Assembly (NCBI RefSeq): GCF_902459465.1 | Contig: NC_047070.1 | Span: 8,172,554-8,236,553 of the forward strand | Length of the DNA stretch: 64,000 nt | Reading direction: 5' to 3' | From: Asterias rubens | Taxonomy: Eukaryota > Echinodermata > Asteroidea > Forcipulatida > Asteriidae | In this document: piece by piece, positions 21,001-32,211 of the stretch | Layout of the letters: each line of letters begins with the position of its first letter | Numbering within the stretch: position 1 is the first letter of the stretch | The notes under the pieces: model-generated | What the model was told of the DNA's origin: nothing | Databases searched by the model: none | What the model saw: only the letters and a program-made list of their open reading frames with translations | Program-made: the position numbers and the translations under genes

Positions 21001-22634
21001 ATTGTCTTCTAGTTACTGAATCACAATTTCTTAATTTTTCATTCATAACCATAGATGTTTTGTATGAGAGATAATGGATGTTGCCATCTTTATGTCTATT
21101 TCCCATTTATTGCGGGAGTTTGCCGAGTTCCATTTCCCTTGATGGGAAGATCATCCCATGCATGACTGTTGAACAGGTGATGGTCCACTAGGCCTACATG
21201 TGTCTATGCGTAATAGGAGACTTTCCAACGCTAGGCGGCAGCAGACATACCGGGTAAATTTCCATTGTTTACGTAGTTCTGAACATGCGCATAATTCTGA
21301 GAACAATGGATTTACCCGGTAAGTCTGCTGCCCTCTATCGTCCCAGAAAGTCTCCCATTACCTGTGCATTAAAAACTGGCATATGCTGTTAATAAAACCA
21401 TATGGTTTGTGAAGGTGAATGGACCAGTGAGAATTCGGCTGACAATCATGATCATGTATAATGTGTAGTAATTCTAGTCAAATAAGAAGCCCAAGGTCAA
21501 AGGTCATAGTGAAATACTTAAATGCATCCCTTGTTAGGGGAAAGGTGTGGATTCTTTAATATTGACACATTGCACAACATGTAGAACTCGTACCAGGGCC
21601 TCACCTGTCTGCCCTTAGGGAGGCAATTCGAACACCAAGGAATTTACTCCAAAAGTGGCAGAAATCAAAGGTGCAATTTGTGGAGGTGCATTCCATGTTG
21701 CGCAATAGGTCAATAGCATCTCTCTAATGGAACAAATTCGTCAGAAAGATTTCCATATCCTGCCACCACTTTTTCAATAATTTACACCAAATTTGAGTTA
21801 AATAGACACTAATTTATTTCATATAGAATGAAAAAGTGGTGGCAGGATACAACAAAGTCGTCTCATTTACCTCATTAGGAAAAATCGTTTCATTCCGAAA
21901 CACTTCTCGTACCACTCCAGTATCAGATTTGAAGCTCCCATTGGACAGGCAAATGTCACATGATCAATGTGGGTCAATAGGCACGGGGAATGTTGACTGT
22001 TTGATTTCTCCGATTCAGACATTACAGCTGCGATAAAACCAGGTAGGAAAACTCCCTCATAGCTCGAGCTATCCACCAAGGTGTGTATAACGTTTCCGAC
22101 ACAGGATTTGATCGCGGCGATAGTCACATGACCTTCGCTGATAGGATCCCTTACGACGGTCGGTCGACACAGAACCTCAGCACCATTCTCTTCAGCTTTG
22201 CATATTGCCCCCGGGACATCGTAAACTTCAAAAGCCACGTTAAAGACAGTGTCTTGTGTAGAGTGACCGTTGTGCTGTGTTGTGCCAGTTGAACTTGATT
22301 GGGATGATTCTAAGAAACACTGATCCGGTAATGACTCAGAAAAAACAACATCCCGTGTGCTTCCATTTTCCTGAGGATGGTGCAAAGCGTTCCTGTGTTT
22401 GATGTCACCGCCCGATGTACTTGTACCTTCACTGGGCTCTGTGGACTCTTCCCTCAGTACTGTGTTATTGCTCTCCGTTAACAGAAACACAATAGATCCG
22501 CTACGCACAACCCACTGCTTGAGTTTGGCCGTTTTGCGTTCGGCGAAAAGCTGAAAGCTGACGTTCCGGGTGAATTTCTGAACATACTTGGTGCCGTTCT
22601 GCACCAGTATCTGTACATGGTGTATATGAATCAT
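17946..22634 (-). CDS. HPDL: 4-hydroxyphenylpyruvate dioxygenase-like protein
   Basis: Non-haem Fe(II) dioxygenase of the vicinal-oxygen-chelate fold. In mammals HPDL is mitochondrial and makes 4-hydroxymandelate for the ubiquinone head group. Five exons (21871-22634, 20656-20837, 19906-20057, 18973-19136, 17946-18099) sum to 1416 bases, 471 aa plus stop, all phases consistent. Two VOC domains are seen: about residues 1-210 and 220-471. Predicted iron ligands are kept: H225 in HIDHV, H334 in IQHIGFH, and E440 in [13 protein letters not shown] rather than HPD is favoured by [13 protein letters not shown] and [16 protein letters not shown]. The start is fixed by an in-frame TGA two codons upstream. 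The protein is about 100 aa longer than human HPDL (371), through a Ser/Thr/Glu-rich insertion in domain 1 and an acidic run in exon 4. Introns 3 and 4 each contain a family A element. Confidence 0.95.
18223..18601 (-). repeat. TTAA inverted-repeat element, family A, in HPDL intron 4
   Basis: TTAA at 18219-18222 and 18602-18605. Full arms and core. It lies 123 bases from the exon 5 acceptor. Confidence 0.92.
18973..19136 (-). CDS. HPDL: HPDL exon 4
   Basis: Acceptor TTGAATCAG, donor GTAAGA. Reads [27 protein letters not shown], then an acidic [10 protein letters not shown] insertion relative to human HPDL. Confidence 0.92.
19173..19549 (+). repeat. TTAA inverted-repeat element, family A, in HPDL intron 3
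   Basis: TTAA at 19169-19172 and 19550-19553. It starts 36 bases upstream (on the gene strand) of the exon 4 acceptor. Confidence 0.92.
19906..20057 (-). CDS. HPDL: HPDL exon 3
   Basis: Reads [20 protein letters not shown], with the second iron His (H334), then DPPSAYYSQ. Acceptor TTGATCCAG, donor GTCAGT. Confidence 0.93.
20437..20607. repeat. Dispersed repeat, GCACCCAAAGCAATTGCTGT type
   Basis: Rich in GTGCCCTGTGTTTTTGCTG and TGTGCCCCTTGAAA. A second copy is at 43002-43178. Confidence 0.6.
20656..20837 (-). CDS. HPDL: HPDL exon 2
   Basis: Acceptor TTGCAACAG, donor GTTTGT. Reads [20 protein letters not shown] and ends [11 protein letters not shown], the strand before the second iron His. 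Confidence 0.92.
20886..21160 (+). repeat. SINE family 3, uninterrupted copy
   Basis: Box B-like GTGGGTTCGAATCCTTCC, then the body ending GAGTTCCATTTCCCTTGATG. Lies in HPDL intron 1. Confidence 0.7.
21212..21360. repeat. Foldback element, GGAGACTTTC...GGCAGCAGAC type
   Basis: The arms GGCAGCAGACATACCGGGTA and TACCCGGTAAGTCTGCTGCC form a long hairpin. Sister copies are at 31640-31784 and 37142-37263. Confidence 0.85.
21750..21850. repeat. Foldback repeat with AAAGTGGTGGCAGGAT arms
   Basis: The arms ATCCTGCCACCACTTTTTCA and its complement lie around a 50 bp spacer. The element ends 20 bases from the HPDL exon 1 splice donor. Related to 6257-6370. Confidence 0.8.
21871..22634 (-). CDS. HPDL: HPDL exon 1
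   Basis: Encodes the first VOC domain, the low-complexity insertion (roughly residues 55-130), FLPGF and the first iron His in [12 protein letters not shown]. Donor GTAAAT after ...FFLM plus two bases. The 5' untranslated part extends upstream to an acceptor near 22776. Confidence 0.95.
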
Positions 22635-22776
22635 TTTTCAACTGATAACCTTTTGCAGCATGTTTTAAATAAATCTCCTTCCTGGTCGAGTAAGATGTAC
22701 CCAGTCACTTGAGTGCAATTCCTGGTAAAGCGATGTTTCCTTCATTTACCAGCATTAACTCTTCCCAAAGTTTTAA
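22635..22776 (-). promoter_or_regulatory. HPDL: HPDL 5' untranslated exon part
   Basis: A strong polypyrimidine tract with CAG on the minus strand ends at 22777, suggesting an acceptor. A non-coding first exon would then lie further right, possibly near 23400-23760. Confidence 0.4.
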
Positions 22777-22779
22777 CTG

Positions 22780-24120
22780 AAAAAAAAAATCAATAAAATA
22801 AAGACAGGTCAGTTATCATAATAAGCATACCATTGATTACCAGCATACAGCTTGCATGTTGGAGAGTCCTAAGTGGTGTGCTCAGCGCAACACTGGTGAA
22901 CGATGCGGCAGGAAAAAAAAGTGAGTACCGAGTAGAAAAATTGCCTTTTTTTAAAGAAATTATTGAACGTTACTCAACAAAAGGGAAATACAAGCATTAT
23001 GAATGTATATTGAGTAGGAGGGGGAATGCTTTAGGTGTACAGTACACAGGAAACTTCAGTTCTGGCTGGCTAACTGTCGCAAAACTTTCACCCATCAACG
23101 CTGATTTGAAAAACGTATAGCGTTAAAAAAGCCCTAAATATGTGACCCCTATATAAGGCTCACAGGGGAGCCTTATAGTTTCTAGAAGTACATATTGTAT
23201 TCCTTAAAAAAATTTGTTTTTGACATTATCGCTAGTTATAATGACCGATAATGTCAAAACTTTGAAAAAAGGAATACAGCGTCCCAGTTACTAAGTTAAA
23301 TACTGGGTCTAGGTTGACAGAATACATGATACAGCCCAAAAACTGCTATTATTGAACAATTCTAAAACTAAGCTTAAATCTTAAACAAACTGTTACAAAA
23401 AAAGGGGTCACACTCACAAAATCGCAGTTTCACTTGACTCACTGTGTCGTGAGTGATGCTGATGCCGATGGTCAATGAGATCGATGAAAAGTGTATCCAC
23501 TCTAGCCGGTGCGGAGGAAATCTTTTCCAAAACCAACACCAAGCCAAGCAAGGGAAAACTTAGATTTAAAGTTAGAATAGACTAAAAAATACATGTAATA
23601 AATTACGAGAGCTGGGGTTAGTGGTCGGTTACTTACATCATCATTATTTACATCATGCCATAATGTAAATTGTAACGGTGTTACATCATCATCCTTTATT
23701 CGTTTCCAGTTTCCACACCTCGGCTTTGCAAGTTGCATACACGAACACGCACGAGCACAAGCATTAGTCGGGTATCCTCCATCAGCTGATGTTCGGAAGT
23801 TTTGAAAGAAAAAGGGGACTGCACAAACAATTTTGGTATTCTGGTCGCCCGCCCTCTACTGGCGGTAAATTCTAATTAGTATTGAGCGCATTTTGGAATT
23901 TGCCCGATTTCCAGATTGCGCTGCTTTTTTTTCTCTCCAAGATTGCGCTTCAAAATACCTCTCCAGAGATAGAGCAGGGAAAGTACGGAAGCCCGCCAGT
24001 GCCATTTCTTCCCATTACTATGTTGACATAATTATCTACATCTACATCAAAGCCTATTCAGCATCTAGACAAGGGTATTAGCAGAAATTAAAAGAACCCT
24101 TCCAATATCTAAACCAACCC
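22780..24120. other. Region upstream of HPDL
   Basis: A probable HPDL promoter zone that I cannot place precisely. It includes a small foldback at 23187-23290 related to 24240-24350 (GGAATACAGCGTCCCAGTTA / GGAGTACAGCGCCCCAGTTA). Open frames here lack recognisable features. Confidence 0.4.
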
Positions 24121-24239
24121 ACAGGGCCCAATTTCATAAAGTAGAAAGTACGAAAACTTTTGCTTTTGCTTAGCAAAATTAGGTTAACAACCAAAATACT
24201 GTACTAGAAGTAGACTCAGGAAACTAGGATTGGGCGCTA

Positions 24240-24350
24240 GTATACTCCTTTTTTTGAAATTTTGTCATCCAAATTGTTGTCATTATCAGTCGTACGATCG
24301 ATAATGAAAAAAAAATTGAAAAAAGGAGTACAGCGCCCCAGTTACTGGGT
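24240..24350. repeat. Small foldback repeat
   Basis: ACTCCTTTTTTTGAAATTTT pairs with AAAATTGAAAAAAGGAGT around a TACGATCG centre. Sister copy at 23187-23290. Confidence 0.65.
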
Positions 24351-24850
24351 CTGTACTAGAAGTAACTACCGGCATGTCCTTTTATGATAGGCTGTCATAC
24401 TAAATTAACATAACAATTGAAAGAGTCAAGAAACAATGACACTTTTGTTGATATTCAATCTGATATTTTATTACAAATTGATCATTAAGTTTGTATAACA
24501 TAAACATTGTGTTGTATTCCAGGCTACTTGCAAGCCAAATTATTATATACAGCAAGGTCCAATAGTGATTTAAAAATATTTAACTAGACTGGCTCTACCA
24601 GTCCTTCTTTACCAGTTTAGTCATTTGTGTGTTTTAATAATGAGTTTGTGTTTAAAATCTAGACAGGGGGGGGGAGGACTTTTGAGACATTAAGGCATGA
24701 TCAACTGGAGTTCATAATTTCCTTAAGACATAATATGTTTAGCCAAAATTAGAAGTCATAAACTTTACATAGAAAAGAAATAAACTTTACATCTTATAAA
24801 TAATAATAGTTAAGCCCAACTTCATGTATCTGCTTACCACTAAATTTTAA

Positions 24851-25212
24851 AGGCACTGGACACGTTTGGTAATTACTAAGAAGTATGTTAGCATAAAATC
24901 TTATTCGGTAACAAGCAACGGAGAGCTGTTGATGGTATAAAACATTGTGAGAAACGACACCCTCGGAAGTAATGCAGTTTTTGAGAAAGAGGTTATTTCT
25001 CACTTAAGTATTTGATTGAATCTGAGAAACTGAAGCCTTTCTCAGGCAATACTGAAAGCACACAAATTTGTGCAAAATGGATGGGTTTTTTTCCCATTAC
25101 TTTCTTACAACTTTCATGATCAACTTTCACAGGTTTGTTATTTTGTGCATATGTTGGGATACACCAAGTGAGAATACCGATCTTTGACAATTACCAATAA
25201 TGCCCAGTTTCT
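24851..25212 (-). repeat. TTAA inverted-repeat element, subfamily A2
   Basis: TTAA at 24847-24850. The right flank has decayed to TTAC. Ends are GGCACTGGACACGTTTGG. The core differs from family A. Confidence 0.85.
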
Positions 25213-25260
25213 TTACCTGATTAAGCTCCGATTCACAAATTGGATCACATTATGACCAAC

Positions 25261-25886
25261 CATGGAGGAAGGAAGAGAAGGAGCTCGAACAAGTGACTTC
25301 AAAAGTCGAACCCGTGGTACTGCAACCGTTTAACGACACCTCGTAATCACCCACATACCTTACACAGACAATGGGCGACCTGGCGTATGTGAGTTTGCGC
25401 GTGCGCACTTGGTTCTTCACTCCACTATGGTGTCGTATGTCGTATGAATATAATACAGAAAAACAACTTTTTTGAGACCTGATAAAAATTGTGTACACTT
25501 GTGCTCACCAAATCGAAAAACACAATTGAATACCAACCACCCTCGTGTGCCAATACCCAAATTTTGAACCACCGCTAGTGACCGGAAAGTCACAAAAAAT
25601 GTAAAAATATGCCATGATGTTTCCGTGAAACACCACAAACGGTAAATGAAAACGTGTATATTCACAATTCTTGTCTCCAATGATTCAACTTTACACGCAG
25701 GCAAGAGCGCAGACTGGCGGTACCACACGTTCTGTACAAAGAGATTTAATCCTACTCGTTAATCGGCCGTCTAGCTGGAGGTCTCCTATCTTTTTCCACT
25801 GGTCAGACAGGGGCATTGTCAGAGTATTCTTTTGTTACTCTGCGGTTTTGCGGGTCGTTCGAGCTCCTTCTCTTCCTTCCTCCAAG
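25261..25886. mobile_element. 626 bp element with 30 bp terminal inverted repeats
   Basis: Ends CATGGAGGAAGGAAG... and ...CTTCCTTCCTCCAAG are inverted copies over 30 bases with one mismatch. They are flanked by direct GACCAAC (25254-25260 and 25887-25893). The interior has no transposase-like ORF. No second copy in the window. Confidence 0.75.
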
Positions 25887-26336
25887 GACCAACTAAACAA
25901 AAACAAAACATTAATTTACTATAAATCAACTAACTGAAATGTGAATCAATCATACAAAAAATAGGCTGAGGACACAGTAAAGAAAAAAGAAAATAAATTT
26001 AACAATAAGAAAACTTAATTGTGCATTCTTGGAAATTGATAATGCACTGAGTATAATATGATTGCAATTGTTTTACATAGCACAACTATTTATTTCTATG
26101 ACAGTGACTTCAGTCGGCCATCGAAAAGAATGGTACAAAATTGTTACCAATAGACCCTTGGCACACTTCAAGACCGCCAGAGTCCAGACACATAAAGCAA
26201 TACTTAAAGTCACACAAACCATCAGGCGAATCAAAAACAAAGTATGAAAATAATTGCATTGGTGATTGCCATAACACTTAGGCTCTGTTCACATATATGC
26301 AGCCATTTCCCAGGACCTTTTCCCTTGGACCTTTAA

Positions 26337-26706
26337 AGACACTGGACACTATTGGTAATTGTCAAAGACCAGTCTTCTCACTTGGTGTATCTCAACATAT
26401 ACATAAAATAACAAACCTGTGAAAATTTGAACTCAATTGGTTGTAGAAGTTGCGAGATAACAATAAAAGAAGAAACACCCTTGTCACACGAAGTTGTGTG
26501 CTTTCAGATGCTTGATTTCGAGACCTCAAATTCTAAATCTGAGGTCTCGAAATCAAACTCGAGAAAAATTACTTCTTTCTCGAAAACTACGAGGGAGGCG
26601 TTTCTCACAATGTTTATACTATCAACCTCTCCCCATTACTCGTTACACCAAGTAAGGTTTTATGCCAATAATTATTTTGAGTAATTACCAATAGTGTCCA
26701 CTGCCT
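26337..26706 (+). repeat. TTAA inverted-repeat element, family A
   Basis: TTAA at 26333-26336 and 26707-26710. Slightly shortened right arm. Confidence 0.92.
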
Positions 26707-26889
26707 TTAACTCCACTCGCAACACACTCTTAATTTCACAACTTGCTGCAACTTTCCTGGAAAATATTGAACACTCAGTATGCTGACCACCTCGGGGTGA
26801 CATTGCTAAGCTCTATCTACTCCAAAGTAAAAACAACTATTTCCAGGTAGTGTGTTGGGATGAGCCATTTGTGTGTTAGATTTGAATAA

Positions 26890-27560
26890 TGTCTGGTACA
26901 ATGATGTGCTTGATCAGAAACTACCAGTTAAATTTTAACACCTCAGACTATAGAGACAGTTGCAATGTCAAATGATTTGGGGCAAGCTTTTGCTTAATTA
27001 TGAAGAGACAGTAAACACAGTAACACCCATACACAATTCTGAACGAATGTGTACATGTATGGCACGATGGAACCAGGGTCTGCTCATCTAGGTTGCTATA
27101 CAAAAGCTTGCCCGAACCATTTGACATAACAACTGTCTCTATAGACCATGTGAACCTTGTTTACAATATTAAGAGTGACCTTGTACATTCTTTCAGTATA
27201 CTGGCAGGCAAGTTACACTGGTCCTATGGGAAAGTTGACATTTTGTGTCCTAATTTCCACATAAAACAAAGAGTTATGAAAGTAAAAGCTGGACAAGTTT
27301 TGAGATGTACCCCCTTTCATCATATCAAAAGTCGATAAGAATTAGAGATTGCAATCTCCATAAAATATTAGATTTTATGTTTTCTTCCATTGAGCTGTGT
27401 ACACATCATGCCTGCAGGAAGTCCAGGCTCTGTGGCTCTATTGTAAACATGTGATGCCACAGGTCACATCGTCTATAGTCTGAGGAATTTAAATGTAAGC
27501 AGTAACTTGTGACTAAGCAAGTCATTGTACAAGACTAACAAAGCTAATTACTCGCAAATG
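26890..27560. repeat. Foldback element split by another repeat
   Basis: The outer element (GTCTGGTACAATGATGTGCT, then CTCAGACTATAGAGACAGTT, and an inverted AACTGTCTCTATAG) matches 63080-63400. It is interrupted at about 27146-27470 by the repeat also seen in part at 5060-5280 and 27820-28060. Confidence 0.7.
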
Positions 27561-28099
27561 TCTTATTGGGTATTGTGTAAAAAGTTCAACCAAACTTTAT
27601 TGGTATTTTCCCAGGGAAGATCATCTACTGTGAACAGGGCTAATGTATCTTACCATCGATCCATGCAATGTAGTAAAGCTAAAAGGATCCCCAAAATCGC
27701 CGTTGGTTTTTTAAAAGTTAATTTCATTGATGCATTCCTGATTTAAATTTGTTTTCCCCCTTGAACAAAAGTGTAAGTCTCCATGGCTCAATTTCATGAA
27801 GCTACAAGATTCATCTTAAGCTTGTCAGTATAGACGATGTGACCTATGTTTACATTCACACCGCCCTCTGTTCAAACCACCCTCAAGACGCGTAGTCATG
27901 GTAAGATTGCGTGTACTTTCTAGCTGCTGGCTGCCAAAACATAAAGGTTTTGCCTGGCGGTATGCGCAGGAATCATGTTATGGTTTTCAAGTGACGTCAG
28001 AGGTCATATCATCTATGTATAGTAGGTCTAACCATAGTGATTTGTATTGCGACATCACGCTATGCATAGCAATGGAGATTAATTAGCACTTAAGATCAA

Positions 28100-29285
28100 T
28101 CTCAGCTCTTAATGACATCGTGCCCCAGTTATGTGTTTCATATATATTTTTTTATAAATATCTCGCCTATGAATCATTGTGTGAAAAAGTCGTCACATTT
28201 TAAAAATACAAAAACATTTTTTTACTTTTTTTAAATATTTCAATTCAATTTTCGAGGCTCGATGTGGAACGGATTTTTAGCATGCAACCAAGTGAGTTCA
28301 CCATTTGAAAAGCTAAATAGATTTGTGTGCTTATGTTACTTGGGTGCCGACAGTGTAATAAAACTATGGTTTTGATGCATGAAATGGTAAGTTAAGGGGG
28401 CAGGGAGGCCATCCAACATGCCAATGGGTTTAAATTATAAAAATGCATATCATAGCTCCCATGCAATGTGATCCTACATCATTAGGAATACAAAGTGCCT
28501 ATGTAAGAACCTTAATAACAGGCTATAGTGATACATGACTTTATTATAAGAATAGTTATTCTTAAAAAATAGGTTTTTCATAATTTAGGGGAGAACTGAC
28601 TCACTAATCAAAGATTAAAAAGGGTAAACATCTACATAGATTTGTTCTGACGAATGGTGGACTTTTTGCTCGAACCCTATTCCAATTTTTCTGATTGCTG
28701 GGAAATATCTTTGTTGTACAGAGTACTAGCCCAGTTACCAAGGTCCAGTTTCATAGCTCTGCTTACCACAAAATGCTGCACTTAAGGCCCGGTCGCACAC
28801 TGCAGGCCTCAATAACCAGAAAGACAACGAGAATGGTTGAATGAGCGAGGGCGTATTCTGCGTGGAGCGTCTCATCCAATAGAATGTGTTCTCTTTGCAT
28901 TGTAATCATTATCGTTTTCGTTATCGCTGCAGTGTGACTTGGCCTTTACCGTGCCCTCTTAAGCACATAACTATTTGGGTTGTAAGCACAGAATTCCGCA
29001 GTAAGCAGGGGCCACAAAATTGGGCCAAGTTGCAACGGTATCTTTTGTAAATCTATGCATTGATAAACAAAATTTCTCCATTCCCAAATACAAAGCCAAT
29101 CACTATGCCAGTGAGACATCATGTGATATTCTAATTTTCAAAAATTCCATCCCTTCCACTTAATTCTTCCATAAACCCACCACAAAAAAACAAGCATACT
29201 CATGTGTTTTTTTCGCGAACCGTACATGTACATGTAGACGCTCACTGAGTGCCAATAATGGAATCACAAGAAGCCATAGAGCCAC
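28100..29285. other. Non-coding, no gene recognised
   Basis: AT-rich; about 28740-29030 looks like a decayed foldback (GTTTCATAGCTCTGCTTACC to CACAAAATTGGGCC). Nothing else definite. Confidence 0.45.
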
Positions 29286-29288
29286 ATG

Positions 29289-29483
29289 AAGGAGCAAGTT
29301 CGGGTGGCGACTAGTCTAGACTAAACAGACAAGTCTTGACTAAACGGACTAGACTATATAACCAGAAAACATAGAGCACAGGCAGATTGACTTCTCATGT
29401 ACTGGAGCATGGTTGATGGTCAATTTGAGAGCTACTTCACAGTTTCTGGTCAAGTCTAGTGGCTCACCCGAACTTGCTCTATG
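29289..29483. repeat. Foldback element, GAGCAAGTTCGGGTG arms
   Basis: AGGAGCAAGTTCGGGTGG at the left pairs with CACCCGAACTTGCTC at the right. A longer relative occupies about 31143-31484 (CAAGTTCGAATACGCAC / GTGTGCACTCGAACTTG). Confidence 0.7.
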
Positions 29484-29993
29484 TTGACTACAGCGCTGAA
29501 TCTAGTCTTGGTGTATAAAGACGTTCTTGTTGAGTAAACCGTAAAACCATATGGCCTACATACATGCACACCCAACCAGGCCTGAAACTTCATTGAGGCA
29601 CTGAAGGCGATTGCCTCCATGCCCCCCCCGTTCATTGCTTTGGTGCCCTTGAAATGCAACTATTTCCTCATAGGGTGCCTTTTACCAATGGGAAAATGAC
29701 TTGGTGCCCTTGCCCTTTCAAAAACGAAGCATGCAGGCCTGCTCAACACTACACACTTTACTATTCCACTGATAGAGGGTGCTCTCTGGAAGCCGCAAAA
29801 TCTGTCACCATGTGAGATCAAGAGGTTTTAACCCATCAGTGCTCGCTATTGTTCAATAGTGAAGTGTGCAGCCCAATAGCCATGCAACAGCCAAAATTCA
29901 GGGCAAATTAGCACTGTTTTTAGTCAAGATATATAGCTCTGCATGCAACAAGCATGCGATAACATGTTACGAGTGTTACAGCAGATGTCGCAG

Positions 29994-30138
29994 ACTTTTT
30001 CACAAATACCCATTACACAAGCACTACATGTAACTGTTGAATGAGGTGCAGGCTGGTCTAGCTAGCGATCAAACTTAATATCTAGACCAGCATACACCTA
30101 ATGCGCGCGTACCGAGTATTTGCGATAAGGTCTATGTT
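29994..30138. repeat. Decayed foldback, TTTGCGATAAGGTCTAT type
   Basis: The right end GAGTATTTGCGATAAGGTCT matches 32048-32211. The left arm is diverged. Confidence 0.55.
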
Positions 30139-30374
30139 ACCCAATCAGAGTCCTTCACTACCCGCATCCGGGGGTCAAGTTTCAATCGGGGTAAAGAACA
30201 TAACCAATCGGGGCAAAGAACATACCCCAATCTGGAGAATGCAGCTTTGGCCCCTCAATCGTATCCAATTCTTCTCTTTTGTACAATATATAAATTACTA
30301 TATATTATATCTGTCTATCAACACAGTAGTTTCAATATACAAATTATGCACAATTCCTGCACACATTTACCCTC

Positions 30375-30570
30375 TGGGTCTAATTTCATAGAGCAGCTTC
30401 CAGCATAAAATAATGCTTAACAATTATCTGCTAAGCAGAAATGAGCAGCATACCAGTCACAAATTCTACATGTGTCGTGTCAGTTTGGCTGGTAACCTTA
30501 TTCTCTGGTAGGCAGAATTTGCCTTAGCTTAGCCACTTTTTGTGCTTAAGCAGCCCCATGACATTGGGCT
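30375..30570. repeat. Foldback element, AATTTCATAGAGCAGCT type
   Basis: Ends CTAATTTCATAGAGCAGC and AGCAGCCCCATGACATTGGG. TGCTAAGCA motifs inside. A further related piece lies at about 30740-30870. Confidence 0.65.
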
Positions 30571-31639
30571 CCGTGTGTCATGTATCCACTATTACAATTT
30601 TCAAAGAGCTGTTCAATTTAAACGTCACAATCCTTTCCACAGGAGCTGAACAAAATTATTTATGTTTTAAAAAAGTACATGTACATGTACTTACACCAGT
30701 ATCTGCACTATACATGTATGTGACCCAACAAAAACTTGAATTGTTAAAAGAACATGTTACCAACCAAAATACCATACAGTTAATGCGACTGGTAACCCAC
30801 CCAATTCTTGCTAAGCAAATATATTACTAAACAGAATTATCTGCTTAACAGCTTTATGAAATAGGGCACATGTCACACATACATGTACCATCTATGACCA
30901 ATTGCTATTCTTCCCATATTTTCTTAGCAGACAAATTGTAAAGCACTATTGTCTGCTTCAGTAGCTCTCTGAAAACTGGTCCCAGGTTGTTGTTACCAAT
31001 GCCTTGTCTCCTTTTACACACTTCTAGTTTAGGTTTTGTAAACTCTGATAGTTTGTTACACCAAGAGTCTTACCACAGAATGTACATGTGGTACATTACA
31101 GTCAACCAGACTATTCGGACGTTGTCACCTCACTCCTCTACCAGCCAACATGAACAAGTTCGAATACGCACTGGTTAACTAAAGGTTTACTATTTTGACT
31201 CCAACCCAGGCGGGTCGACCATTGGTTGATGATTGGTCGACCATTTGGGACCAGCCTCAGGACTATAATTTCTTCACTGGTCCCAATAGCCTGTTCCATG
31301 CTAACATGTGTAAAGCGAAGAGAGGAACCGGTTGACACTATAGCGAAAACGCGGAAGGCAATGGAGTGTTGAATACCGATGGTTGACTAGACTTCACAAC
31401 ATGTCATTCGAGTGAGTGTGTCACTCAAATGTAAGTGGCTGGTCAGTAGTCGACTAAATGTGTGCACTCGAACTTGCTCCTTGTCTCCTGTCCATTTGAA
31501 CTCACACCAACTTTTCGATTCAGAAGTTGCGGAACTTATCGATACCCAACAAGGTTTGCTTTGCAAAGATGACTGAAAGGTAAACACCCATTTAAACATT
31601 TTGTGTGACTTGCCTCACAACAAAAATTTCCTTTGGCAA

Positions 31640-31784
31640 TGGGAGACTTTTGGGACGCATGGTGGCAGCAGACTTACCGGGTAAAATCCATTGTTCTCGG
31701 TAAAGTGCACATGCTCAAAACTACGTAAACAATGGAAATTTACCTGGTAAGTCTGCTGCCACCTAGCGTTCCAAAGTCTCCCAT
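31640..31784. repeat. Foldback element, GGGAGACTTT...CCAAAGTCTCCC
   Basis: A nearly perfect 145 bp hairpin with arms GGCAGCAGACTTACCGGGTA and complement. Confidence 0.88.
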
Positions 31785-32047
31785 AGGATGTTGCAATCAG
31801 ACGTAGGTTGCGAGGTAGCTGGTGGTACACAAACATATGACTCGTGTGATACTAGACTGGTCCCCTGTCTTTATCTGCAAGGATACTGCAAATCTCCCTG
31901 TGAAATGAATGCAAGGTCAAAGGTGCTTTTGGAAGGGGATTTACGTAGGCTCAAGGCAGGTTTCTGTTGGATTTACGAGCCTCAAAGTGCGACGTCACTG
32001 ATGTTTAGGCTAGTGCGATGCCAACAAGAGTCATGTAATAACTGTAA

Positions 32048-32211
32048 TGACTATAGACCTTTTCGCAAATACCGGGGCGCGCGCGTAAAGCTAGGAATTA
32101 GGTGCATTGTGGTCTTGCTGGTATCCAAATTTGATCCATATATATCCCACAATGCACCTCATTCAACAGTCTGCGCGTGCGCATTGGTATTTGCGATAAG
32201 GTCTATTACGC
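32048..32211. repeat. Foldback element, ACTATAGACCTTTTCGCAAA arms
   Basis: The left arm pairs with GGTATTTGCGATAAGGTCTA at the right. The inner arms AGGTGCATTGTGG and CCACAATGCACCT also pair. Confidence 0.8.

Noticed and set aside
17946..22634. True HPD (tyrosine catabolism) rather than HPDL
   Set aside because: [13 protein letters not shown] and the QRQGATGFG ending match HPDL better, although the two share the fold and iron ligands.
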